A stretch of DNA of 14,170 nucleotides. Source: Chitinophaga pinensis. Its GTDB lineage: Bacteria > Bacteroidota > Bacteroidia > SXHM01. The stretch spans positions 1 to 14,170 of the forward strand of contig CAMDBK010000045.1 of NCBI GenBank assembly GCA_945889235.1. Direction: 5' to 3'. Positions 5,708-12,030 of this stretch are shown here, piece after piece. The notes beneath the pieces were generated by a model. It was not told the origin of the DNA. It made no database searches and was given only the letters and a program-made list of their open reading frames with translations. A program made the position numbers and the translations under genes. Each line of letters begins with the position of its first letter. Position 1 is the stretch's first letter.

Positions 5708-7483
5708 AAACGATTGAAACTTAGCGTGAAGAATAAACTAATACTGTTTTTGTCCATTTTACTATCAGGTATTGCATCTGAAAGCACTGCCCAATACACC
5801 TTTTTTAAACTGGAATTGGTGCGCAACGACAGCGTTGTGCCGCAAAAGAAGTTTAAAAAAATTACCGGTTTTAAAAACGAGTTTGTAAACGACAGCGCAC
5901 AGAAACGCGAGCTGCAAAACATTATTCTCCGCCTTAACGATAACGGCTACCTGACTGCCCGCATTGACAGTTCTGTTAAAACAGATTCCCTGCACTTAAA
6001 GGCATGGATAACTACGGGCGATATTTTCAGGTGGGCTACCATTAAGGCGGGTAATGTAAGTGAGGATATTCTCAGCCGCTCTAACTTCAGGGAGAAAATA
6101 TTTTTTGGCGAGCCTATTTATTTCCATAACGTAACCCGTTTGCAAAAGCGCATTGTGGGCTGGTGCGAGAACAACGGCTATCCTTTCGCTGCCGTTAAGC
6201 TTGACAGCATGAGGATTTTGGATGGCAAACTGCAGGCTTCACTGAACCTGAAAAAGAACGCACTGTTTACCATCGACAGCCTGGTGATTAAGGGAACAGC
6301 AAAGGTTAAACCCGTTTACCTCTACAACTATTACGGTATAAAGCCGGGCGATTTATATGACGAAAGCCAGATCCGTAAAATCTCTATTCGCACCAAGGAA
6401 CTTGCTTTTGTGCGCGAAACACAAAGCCCGCTGGCGGTTTTCAGTAAAGATAAAACCAAGCTGTATGTCTACCTTGATAAAAAAGGCGCCAGTCAGTTTG
6501 ACGGTATTCTGGGCGTGTTGCCCAACAGTATTACCGGCAAGGTGCTGATAACTGGCGACCTTAAACTGAATTTATTAAACTCATTCGGCAGGGGCGAGCT
6601 GATAAGCATTAACTGGCGCAAGCTGCAGGCACAAACGCAGGATTTGCGTACACAGATTGTCTATCCTTTTCTGTTCAATTCTCCTTTTGGGGTTGACCTT
6701 AAATTTGACCTTTACAAGCGTGATACTACTTTCATTAATATTAATATGTCGGGGGGACTGCAATACCTTTTCAGTGGAGGAAACTACCTTAAAGTGTTTA
6801 TTGACAGTCGTACATCTAACCTGCTGAGCACTTATGGTTTGCAGAATATAACCACCCTGCCCCAGTATGCCGATGTTAAAACTCTGCTCTATGGTATCGG
6901 GGGCAAATTCGAGAAACTGGACTACCGCTTCAACCCCCGCAAGGGTGTGCGCCTTAATACCAATATCAGGGCAGGTAACAAAACCATTCGCCAGAATGCT
7001 AAAATCAATCCCGAGGCCTACGAGGGGCTGAAACTGAAAACCCTTCAGGTAAATGCTGATTTGGTTGTGGAGTATTATATTCCCATCGGTAACCGCAGCA
7101 CGGTTAAAACGGGTATGCAGGCTGCCATGTTGCTTAACCAGAACCTTTTTCAGAATGAGTTGCCCCGCATTGGCGGACTAAAAACCCTGCGCGGCTTTGA
7201 TGAGGAAAGCATTTTTGCCTCGCTCTACAGCATTGCCACGGTGGAGTACCGTTTTCTGCTGGAACAAAACTCGTACCTCTTCACGTTTTTTGATGGGGCG
7301 TATTACGAGAATACCAGTCGCGGAAAACGCATCTTCGACCGCCCCTTTGGCTTTGGCGCGGGTATTACGTTTGAAACTAAAATAGGTATTTTCTCACTCA
7401 CCTATGCGCTGGGTAAGCAGTTTGATAATCCTATTAATTTCCGCTCGGGGAAGATACATTTTGGGATTGTAAGCAGGTTTTAG
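5702..7483 (+). CDS. BamA/TamA (Omp85) family outer-membrane protein
   Basis: A 593-residue Omp85-type protein. After a signal peptide (hydrophobic LILFLSILLSGIA, cleavage probably near STAQ), residues 35-260 are POTRA-like: repeated short strand/helix units with NGYLTARID, NNGYPFAAVKLD and FTIDSLVIKG. Residues 260-593 form a 16-stranded-type barrel with alternating strands, the RGF motif (Arg497-Gly498-Phe499, in LKTLRGFDEES) characteristic of the Omp85 lid loop, and a terminal Phe (IVSRF). Such proteins insert or translocate other outer-membrane or lipid substrates. At this length, with few POTRA units, it is more TamA/patatin-associated-like than the essential BamA, which is typically longer. 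No ATG is available near the start: GTG 5702, TTG 5714 and GTG 5726 are the candidates, and an in-frame TGA at 5687 rules out an earlier one. GTG 5702 falls within a palindromic repeat; GTG 5726 gives a neater signal peptide. Confidence 0.88.
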   Translation: MTKRLKLSVKNKLILFLSILLSGIASESTAQYTFFKLELVRNDSVVPQKKFKKITGFKNEFVNDSAQKRELQNIILRLNDNGYLTARIDSSVKTDSLHLKAWITTGDIFRWATIKAGNVSEDILSRSNFREKIFFGEPIYFHNVTRLQKRIVGWCENNGYPFAAVKLDSMRILDGKLQASLNLKKNALFTIDSLVIKGTAKVKPVYLYNYYGIKPGDLYDESQIRKISIRTKELAFVRETQSPLAVFSKDKTKLYVYLDKKGASQFDGILGVLPNSITGKVLITGDLKLNLLNSFGRGELISINWRKLQAQTQDLRTQIVYPFLFNSPFGVDLKFDLYKRDTTFININMSGGLQYLFSGGNYLKVFIDSRTSNLLSTYGLQNITTLPQYADVKTLLYGIGGKFEKLDYRFNPRKGVRLNTNIRAGNKTIRQNAKINPEAYEGLKLKTLQVNADLVVEYYIPIGNRSTVKTGMQAAMLLNQNLFQNELPRIGGLKTLRGFDEESIFASLYSIATVEYRFLLEQNSYLFTFFDGAYYENTSRGKRIFDRPFGFGAGITFETKIGIFSLTYALGKQFDNPINFRSGKIHFGIVSRF

Positions 7484-7492
7484 GGGGGAGAG

Positions 7493-7520
7493 TCCATAGT
7501 CGATAGTCCATAGTCGGTAG
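7493..7520. repeat. 7-bp tandem repeat (TCCATAG/TCGATAG)
   Basis: Four 7-bp units in a row: TCCATAG, TCGATAG, TCCATAG, TCGGTAG. It lies 10 bp after the Omp85 stop. Such AGTC-CATAG strings recur in intergenic DNA of Bacteroidota in my experience. Confidence 0.7.
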
Positions 7521-7526
7521 GCGTGT

Positions 7527-7550
7527 GTCACCCTGAGCGTAGTCGAAGGG
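7527..7550. repeat. Palindromic repeat, CACCCTGAGC family
   Basis: An imperfect inverted repeat CCCTGAGC-GTA-GTCGAAGGG preceded by GTCA. It resembles a dispersed intergenic repeat that I have seen often in bacterial genomes. It shares the GTCA-CCCTGA edge with copy C at 5684-5707 but has a different loop half. Confidence 0.65.
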
Positions 7551-7555
7551 TTTTT

Positions 7556-7580
7556 ACCGCTAAGGCGCGGAGGCGCGGAG
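7556..7580. repeat. Short direct repeat GGCGCGGA x2
   Basis: ACCGCTAA is followed by two adjacent GGCGCGGA units (7564-7571, 7572-7579). This resembles another dispersed intergenic repeat family of the 'ACCGC..AAGGCGC..AG' type. No gene is associated. Confidence 0.5.
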
Positions 7581-7623
7581 AATTTTTTGTTTATTAGGCC
7601 GTTTTCTATAGCAAACTGTAGTT

Positions 7624-7854
7624 CGGCTGCGGTAAAATGATAACCGGCTGCGGCAGATTATACTCCGGCTGCCATAGATTATTGTCCGGCAATGGTAAGA
7701 AACTGTTCGGCTATCACAGACGGAACTCCGGCAACGGTAAGAAACTGTTCGGCTACCACAGATTATACTCCGGCAATGGCAAAAAATTGTTCGGCTACCA
7801 TAGCCGAACCTCCGGCTATGGTAGCCGAAGTATAATCTGTGGCAGCCGAACACT
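7624..7854. repeat. Eleven-unit, strictly 21-bp tandem array
   Basis: Units start at 7624, 7645, 7666, 7687, 7708, 7729, 7750, 7771, 7792, 7813 and 7834 with no slippage. All but the last begin CGGC. Two unit types roughly alternate in the middle: CGGCAAYGGTAAGAAACTGT and CGGCTAYCACAGAYTATACT-like, giving a 42-bp higher-order period. The last two units carry reverse-complement versions (GTAGCCGAA, TCTGTGGCAGCCG). Because the period is a multiple of three, both strands show an open frame; the plus-strand reading is a heptad peptide (SGNGKKL/FGYHRxx), but there is no credible start site, so I do not call a gene. It fills the 447-bp gap before the LOG gene and lies upstream of that gene's promoter. 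Confidence 0.85.
7790..7829. repeat. Perfect 17-bp inverted repeat at the end of the 21-bp array
   Basis: TTCGGCTACCATAGCCG at 7790-7806 is exactly complementary to 7813-7829 with a 6-base loop AACCTC. Further out, 7750-7769 pairs with 7829-7848 (19 of 20), giving a possible nested fold. No U run follows, so it is not a standard terminator. Confidence 0.8.
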
Positions 7855-7898
7855 AAATAATATCAGTTTATCACTGATTTACAGCTAAACTCTTTAAG

Positions 7899-7906
7899 TA
7901 TATTTG
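7899..7906 (+). promoter_or_regulatory. Bacteroidota -7 box for the LOG gene
   Basis: TATATTTG is an exact TAnnTTTG match 24 bp upstream of ATG 7931. A TTT-containing stretch (7878-7881) lies about 17-20 bp upstream, at a weak -33 position. It marks transcription starting after the 21-bp array. Confidence 0.6.
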
Positions 7907-7930
7907 CGCAATCCCCCAAAACACCCCACT

Positions 7931-8650
7931 ATGACCAACGAAGAAGAAAGCGAAAAACGGATACGCTCAGCCTTTGGCGAAAAAGACTGGAACGAAATAA
8001 AAGGCAACGACAGCTGGATGATATTTAAAGTCATGAGCGAGTTTGTTGATGGCTTTGAAAAGCTGGCGCGCATTGGTCCCTGCGTATCCATTTTTGGTTC
8101 GGCACGCACCAAACCCGAAAACAAGTATTACACCCTAGCCGAAGAAATAGCCTTTCAACTCACCAAATCAGGCTTTGGAGTTATAACCGGAGGCGGCCCC
8201 GGAATAATGGAAGCCGCCAACAAAGGTGCCACCCGCGGAGCCGGAAAATCAGTAGGCTTAAACATTGAACTGCCCTTTGAACAAAAAGGAAACCCCTTTA
8301 TAGACAATGACAAAAATATGCAGTTCGATTACTTTTTTGTGCGCAAGGTCATGTTCATGAAATACTCACAGGGTTTCATTGTTCTGCCCGGTGGCTTTGG
8401 TACGCTTGACGAACTCTTTGAAGCCATTACCCTCATCCAAACCAAAAAAGTAGGGCGTTTCCCTATAGTATTGGTGGGCAAAAAATACTGGGGCGGTCTG
8501 CTCAAATGGATTGAAGAAGTAATGCTCACCGAAGAAAATAATATCCATGCCGAAGACCTCAACCTCTTCCGCTTAGTAGATACCCCCGAAGAAGCCGTGC
8601 AGCACATCAATAATTTCTACGCCAAATACAGGCTGAAACCAAATTTCTAG
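7931..8650 (+). CDS. LOG family protein (TIGR00730, Rossmann fold)
   Basis: A 239-residue LOG-family protein. Characterised members are nucleoside 5'-monophosphate phosphoribohydrolases that release free base (cytokinin activation in plants and some bacteria); many bacterial members have unknown physiological substrates. The nucleotide-binding fold shows SIFGSART near residue 53, GGGPGIMEAANKGA at 87-100, FFVRKVMFMKYS at 135-146, and the signature PGGFGTLDE at 153-161, with the Glu of the catalytic motif present. About 45 residues precede the fold, as in the longer bacterial form. ATG 7931 is chosen because the alternative TTG at 7904 lies within the -7 promoter box. It is followed after 46 bp by the FAD dehydrogenase, probably on the same transcript. 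Confidence 0.92.
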   Translation: MTNEEESEKRIRSAFGEKDWNEIKGNDSWMIFKVMSEFVDGFEKLARIGPCVSIFGSARTKPENKYYTLAEEIAFQLTKSGFGVITGGGPGIMEAANKGATRGAGKSVGLNIELPFEQKGNPFIDNDKNMQFDYFFVRKVMFMKYSQGFIVLPGGFGTLDELFEAITLIQTKKVGRFPIVLVGKKYWGGLLKWIEEVMLTEENNIHAEDLNLFRLVDTPEEAVQHINNFYAKYRLKPNF

Positions 8651-8657
8651 AATGCAG

Positions 8658-8689
8658 CCAAGTAGTGAAGTAGCCAAATAGTTAAGAAC
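8658..8689. repeat. 8-bp degenerate tandem repeat (CCAAGTAG)
   Basis: Four consecutive 8-bp units: CCAAGTAG, TGAAGTAG, CCAAATAG, TTAAGAAC. It occupies most of the 46-bp gap between the LOG and FAD-dehydrogenase genes and ends 7 bp before the ATG, so it would be in the mRNA leader or intercistronic RNA. Confidence 0.55.
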
Positions 8690-8696
8690 TTTTTAA

Positions 8697-10277
8697 ATGA
8701 AACGAATAGACCTTGTAGTAACCCCCGAAACAGCCGCCTCTGATGAAGCGCTTACAAAAGCCATAGCCGAAAAATCAGGTGTTGCTGAAAACGAGATTGG
8801 CTACTTCCGCCTTATCCGCAGGTCGTATGACGCCCGTTCCAGACAAGTAAAAGTAAATCTGAGCTTTGAAGTATTTGCAAAAGGTGAGAAAGTAGTTGAA
8901 GACGATTTTATCCAGAGAAAAAACTATCCCATTGTAACTAATGGCAAACCAGTAATCATTGTAGGTGCAGGCCCTGCCGGATTATTTGCCGCGCTGCGCC
9001 TGATTGAAAAAGGCATAAAACCAATCATCATCGAGCGCGGCAAAAATGTGCGCGACAGAAGAAGAGATTTAGCGGCAATTCATAAAGAGCATATCGTTAA
9101 TCCCGACAGCAATTATTGCTTTGGCGAAGGCGGTGCCGGCACCTACTCCGATGGCAAGCTCTACACCCGCTCCAACAAGCGGGGCGATATCCGCAGCATC
9201 CTTTCTGTATTTGTGCAGCACGGTGCCACCGAAGAGATACTGATTGATGCCCATCCACACATCGGCACCAACAAACTGCCCGGCATTATTGAGTCAATGC
9301 GCGAAACCATATTAAATGCAGGCGGTGAAATTCATTTTGAAAAACGCGTTACCGATATACTAATAAGCAGCAACGCAGTAAAAGGAGTTGTTCTCCAAAA
9401 TGCCCGCCTGAATGACAAAGTCGGGCAGGGTGATAAGCTGGAAGCCGATGCCCTTATCCTCGCCACCGGCCATTCAGCCCGTGATATATATGAACTGCTC
9501 CACAGCAAAGGAATCTTAATAGAAGCAAAACCGTTTGCCATGGGTGTGCGTGTAGAACATCCCCAACAACTGATTGACAAAATCATGTACCATTGCGATG
9601 TACGGCATCCTTATTTGCCTGCTGCACCTTACAGTGCTGTGCAACAGGTTAACGGGCGTGGCGTGTATTCCTTCTGCATGTGTCCGGGCGGAATTATTGC
9701 GCCCTGTGCCACTGCCCCGGGCGAGGTTGTTACCAACGGATGGTCGCCCTCCAAACGTAATAACCCCTTTGCCAATTCAGGAATTGTGGTATCCGTTGAG
9801 CCCGAAGATTACAAAGCTTTTGAAAAATATGGTCCGCTTGCGGGAATGAAATACCAGCAAGCCTTAGAACAGGCAGTATGCGCCTCTGCTGGAAATTCTC
9901 AAACTGCTCCAGCCCAGCGTTTAGTTGATTTTACAAAAAATATTTTCTCCCCTGCCCTACCCGAAACATCGTATCAGCCCGGAGTAAAATCAGTGATGTT
10001 GAAAGATGTATTGCCACCTGTTATTTCAGAAAGGTTAAATGAAGGCTTTATTGAATTCGGAAAAAAGATGCGAGGGTATTTAACAAACGATGCTGTAGTA
10101 GTTGCAATAGAATCAAGAACATCATCTCCGGTAAGAATTCCGAGAGATAATCAGACATTACAACACCCTCAAATCAAAGGCTTATTTCCTTGCGGTGAAG
10201 GTGGCGGCTATGCCGGAGGTATTGTAAGTGCTGCTATGGATGGTGAGCGCGTTGCGGAAAGTTGCTCGTCATGCTGA
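8697..10277 (+). CDS. COG2509-type FAD-dependent dehydrogenase
   Basis: A 526-residue flavoprotein of the uncharacterised COG2509 FAD-dependent dehydrogenase group, probably cytoplasmic. An N-terminal alpha/beta domain (1-80; includes RLIRRSYDARSRQVKVNLSF) precedes the dinucleotide-binding motif VGAGPAGLFAALR (89-101) with the acidic end of strand 2 in IIERGKNVRDRR. GEGGAGTYSDGKLYTR (143-158) is characteristic of the family. ILATGHSARD and the C-terminal FAD motif GLFPCGEGGGYAGGI follow, then SAAMDGERVAE. The natural substrate is unknown to me. It contains several cysteines, including CMCPGG. The last codons (SSC, stop TGA) lie in a palindromic repeat that begins at 10267, so the repeat set the present C-terminus; the usual ending is just after the AMDGERVAE helix, so little is lost. 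Confidence 0.9.
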   Translation: MKRIDLVVTPETAASDEALTKAIAEKSGVAENEIGYFRLIRRSYDARSRQVKVNLSFEVFAKGEKVVEDDFIQRKNYPIVTNGKPVIIVGAGPAGLFAALRLIEKGIKPIIIERGKNVRDRRRDLAAIHKEHIVNPDSNYCFGEGGAGTYSDGKLYTRSNKRGDIRSILSVFVQHGATEEILIDAHPHIGTNKLPGIIESMRETILNAGGEIHFEKRVTDILISSNAVKGVVLQNARLNDKVGQGDKLEADALILATGHSARDIYELLHSKGILIEAKPFAMGVRVEHPQQLIDKIMYHCDVRHPYLPAAPYSAVQQVNGRGVYSFCMCPGGIIAPCATAPGEVVTNGWSPSKRNNPFANSGIVVSVEPEDYKAFEKYGPLAGMKYQQALEQAVCASAGNSQTAPAQRLVDFTKNIFSPALPETSYQPGVKSVMLKDVLPPVISERLNEGFIEFGKKMRGYLTNDAVVVAIESRTSSPVRIPRDNQTLQHPQIKGLFPCGEGGGYAGGIVSAAMDGERVAESCSSC

Positions 10278-10294
10278 ACTTGTTTCAGCATCTC
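10267..10294 (+). repeat. Palindromic repeat, ATGCTGAA family, left terminal copy
   Basis: Exact reverse complement of 10622-10649 over 28 bases. It overlaps the last four codons and stop of the FAD dehydrogenase. Confidence 0.9.
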
Positions 10295-10317
10295 TAATTA
10301 TCTTTGAGCATATTACA

Positions 10318-10620
10318 ATGCAAAAAAGCTATACATATATAATAAGCAATCCATCCCGAAGTGTTTTGTAAATTGGCGTTACAGCAGATTTAAAAATAAG
10401 AATGACACAACATAAAAACGGAACAGGTTCTATCTTTGCAAAGAAATACAATGTAGTTGACTTATTATACTTTGAGGAATATACAGATATTCAACAAGCT
10501 ATTGCAAGAGAAACCCAATTAAAAAACTGGCACAGAGACTGGAAGATTAATTTGATAAAAACATTAAATCCAGATATGAAGGATTTATCGTATTCATTTT
10601 TGGGGCAAGACCCTGATTAA
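10318..10620 (+). pseudogene. GIY-YIG nuclease family protein, broken by a nonsense codon
   Basis: Reading from ATG 10318 gives MQKSYTYIISNPSRSVL, then TAA at 10369-10371, then in the same frame IGVTADLKIRMTQHKNG and on to a TAA at 10618. Restoring one codon would give a 100-residue protein of the small UPF0213-like GIY-YIG type: YTYIISN (the GIY position), YIGVT-DLKIRMTQHK, a FAKKYNVVDLLYFEEY strand, the glutamate-bearing helix AIARETQLKNWHRDWKINLI, and NPDMKDL. The stop replaces the tyrosine of YIG, most simply TAT or TAC changed to TAA. The shorter frame from ATG 10402 would lack the first motif and is unlikely to be active. GIY-YIG enzymes cut DNA with one metal ion, using the GIY and YIG tyrosines, an Arg and a Glu. 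It may be a genuine recent pseudogene or a sequencing error. Confidence 0.8.
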
Positions 10621-10621
10621 T

Positions 10622-10649
10622 GAGATGCTGAAACAAGTTCAGCATGACG
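10622..10649 (-). repeat. Palindromic repeat, ATGCTGAA family, right terminal copy
   Basis: Exact reverse complement of 10267-10294 and identical to copy A at 4514-4541. It starts 1 bp after the GIY-YIG stop and ends 4 bp from the stop of the convergent flavoprotein gene. Confidence 0.9.
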
Positions 10650-10653
10650 CAGA

Positions 10654-11889
10654 CTACACCCCCGCTTCCATCTTCACCAAGCGCGCAAGGTTGCCAATAA
10701 CACGGCTATGTTTTTTTACAAATGGATTATCCAGGTCCCACACATACCCTGCAAGCACCGAACAGATCTGGCGTTTAATATTCAAATCCACTTTAGGCGA
10801 AAAGAAAATATCCTGTAAAGTGCCGTCATACCAGCCCGCCACATACGAGCGGAAAGTATCAACACCTTGTTTCATGTGTTGTGCAAAATCTTTTTCCCAA
10901 TCTATTTTTTCGCCTTTAATCTGGCGGCAGGCAAGCTTTGCAGCCACCGCCCCCGATTCGGTGGCGAATGTTACCCCCGATGAAAACACAGGGTCAAGGA
11001 ACTCACTGCTGTTGCCGGTCAGCGCATAACCATCGCCATAAAACTGTTTAACAGAAATACTCCAGCCTTCAATAGTGCGGGGCTCAAAAACCAATTCAAT
11101 ATCACGGAAACGCTCATTGATATGCGGAACTTCTTCCACCATTTCACGAAACTGTTTTTCAGGACTTCCTGAAAAGTTTTCAAAAAACCAGTTGTTTCCA
11201 ACAAAGCCCAGAGAAGTATTTCCGTTTGAAAAAGGAATAACCCAGATCCATACATCTGTATGGTGCGCAATAATGGTAATACGGTTTCCGTCAATATTAT
11301 CAGGGCGTCTCACATCTTTTACATGCGCAAACAAAGTCTTGCGTGCAGGAAAGTTGGAGGGTTTATCCAAATCAAAAAGCTTGGGCAGCACACGCCCGTA
11401 GCCACTGGCATCAATAATAAACTTTGCTTCTATCTGTCTTTTATTTCCATTCGTATCTTCAACTGTAGTAAGCGAATCAGTTCCGTTCATCTGTACATCT
11501 ACAACTCCTGTTTCGTAATAAACCGGAACGCCTTTTCTTTCTGTTTCATCTGCCAGTGCCTTGTCAAACTGCGCACGGGGCACCTGCCATGTCCATTTCC
11601 ATCCTTCGGTAAACTGATCAGAAAAATTAAAATCACACATTTTATCGCCTTTCAGAAATTTAGCACCAAACTTCTCCTGAAAGCCTTGTGCCTTCACAGC
11701 ATCTAATAAACCAGCATCTTCCAGATGAACCATACAGCGTGGCAACAAACTTTCACCAATAACAAAGCGCGGAAATTTTTGCTTCTCAACCAGAATTGCA
11801 TTCAACCCGCTTTTCTTCACCAACGAAGCGGCAACAGTGCCTGAAGGTCCCGCACCTATCACCAATACATCTGTCTTTTCTATCTGCAT
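10654..11889 (-). CDS. Halogenase-like/geranylgeranyl-reductase-like FAD oxidoreductase
   Basis: A 411-residue group A flavoprotein, probably cytoplasmic. The FAD motif VIGAGPSGTVAASLV starts at residue 10 (GAGPSG 12-17), VEKQKFPRFVIGESLLP follows (34-50), then IIDASGYGR near 158 and the ribityl-binding region GYALTGNSSEFLDPVFSSGV (288-305). Trp214-Ile-Trp216-Val-Ile218-Pro219 matches the WxWxIP signature of flavin-dependent tryptophan halogenases, but a halogenase catalytic lysine cannot be assigned with confidence by reading; it may be a monooxygenase or dehydrogenase of that superfamily. Such genes accompany aromatic amino acid ammonia-lyases in Bacteroidota aryl-polyene/flexirubin-type pigment clusters, and a lyase is divergently transcribed next door. 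Start ATG 11889 is supported by a TAATTTTG promoter box 17 bp upstream. Confidence 0.82.
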   Translation of the reverse strand: MQIEKTDVLVIGAGPSGTVAASLVKKSGLNAILVEKQKFPRFVIGESLLPRCMVHLEDAGLLDAVKAQGFQEKFGAKFLKGDKMCDFNFSDQFTEGWKWTWQVPRAQFDKALADETERKGVPVYYETGVVDVQMNGTDSLTTVEDTNGNKRQIEAKFIIDASGYGRVLPKLFDLDKPSNFPARKTLFAHVKDVRRPDNIDGNRITIIAHHTDVWIWVIPFSNGNTSLGFVGNNWFFENFSGSPEKQFREMVEEVPHINERFRDIELVFEPRTIEGWSISVKQFYGDGYALTGNSSEFLDPVFSSGVTFATESGAVAAKLACRQIKGEKIDWEKDFAQHMKQGVDTFRSYVAGWYDGTLQDIFFSPKVDLNIKRQICSVLAGYVWDLDNPFVKKHSRVIGNLARLVKMEAGV

Positions 11890-11905
11890 TAAAATAAAAT
11901 TTCGG

Positions 11906-11913
11906 CAAAATTA
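11906..11913 (-). promoter_or_regulatory. Bacteroidota -7 box for the halogenase-like gene
   Basis: TAATTTTG on the minus strand is an exact TAnnTTTG match, 17 bp upstream of ATG 11889. The -33 region is AT-rich without a clear TTTG. Confidence 0.55.
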
Positions 11914-12001
11914 ATTTTTAACAAGTATAAATAATGGAATTGATTAAAATCATTTTCCATGAAATATAGATTTCTGTTTACAAACAAAACAAACAATTCG
12001 T

Positions 12002-12009
12002 TAAACTTG
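12002..12009 (+). promoter_or_regulatory. Probable -7 box for the ammonia-lyase
   Basis: TAAACTTG matches TAnnTTTG with one mismatch and lies 22 bp upstream of ATG 12031. If correct, it rules out the longer frame from ATG 11959. Confidence 0.4.
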
Positions 12010-12030
12010 CATCCTTTTCCAAAAAACAGG

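Larger units (their letters stand above)
10267..10649. mobile_element. Candidate palindrome-bounded GIY-YIG unit
   Basis: A 383-bp segment bounded by perfect 28-bp inverted repeats (10267-10294 and 10622-10649), each of which is itself a hairpin with stem ATGCTGAA/TTCAGCAT. Inside is only one small GIY-YIG gene, starting 23 bp after the left repeat and ending 1 bp before the right repeat. It sits exactly between two convergent genes: the left end contributes the stop of the FAD dehydrogenase and the right end is 4 bp from the stop of the halogenase-like gene. No target-site duplication is obvious. That it moves, or moved, as a unit is inference. Confidence 0.45.

Noticed and set aside
7624..7854. 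CRISPR or TIGR-type guide array
   Set aside because: Units are contiguous 21-mers without distinct spacers of guide length between constant repeats, and no cas or tas-like gene is nearby.
7637..7888. Open frame of 83 codons across the 21-bp array (and 97 codons on the opposite strand, 7560-7853)
   Set aside because: Both strands are open because the period is a multiple of three; no promoter or ribosome-binding context, low-complexity heptads, and frames run into unrelated repeats. Kept as a repeat, not a gene.
7904..7930. Earlier TTG start for the LOG gene
   Set aside because: The TTG is part of the TATATTTG promoter box, so it would not be in the mRNA.
10267..10649. Classical insertion sequence with target-site duplication
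   Set aside because: No transposase is encoded and no flanking direct repeat is visible; only the candidate palindrome-bounded GIY-YIG unit is supported.
10625..11029. 134-codon frame on the plus strand beginning MLKQVQHD
   Set aside because: Starts inside the right palindromic repeat and runs antisense to the halogenase-like gene.
11959..12030. 24-residue extension of the ammonia-lyase
   Set aside because: Extra residues are absent from the family and the segment holds the likely -7 box; ATG 12031 gives the usual length.
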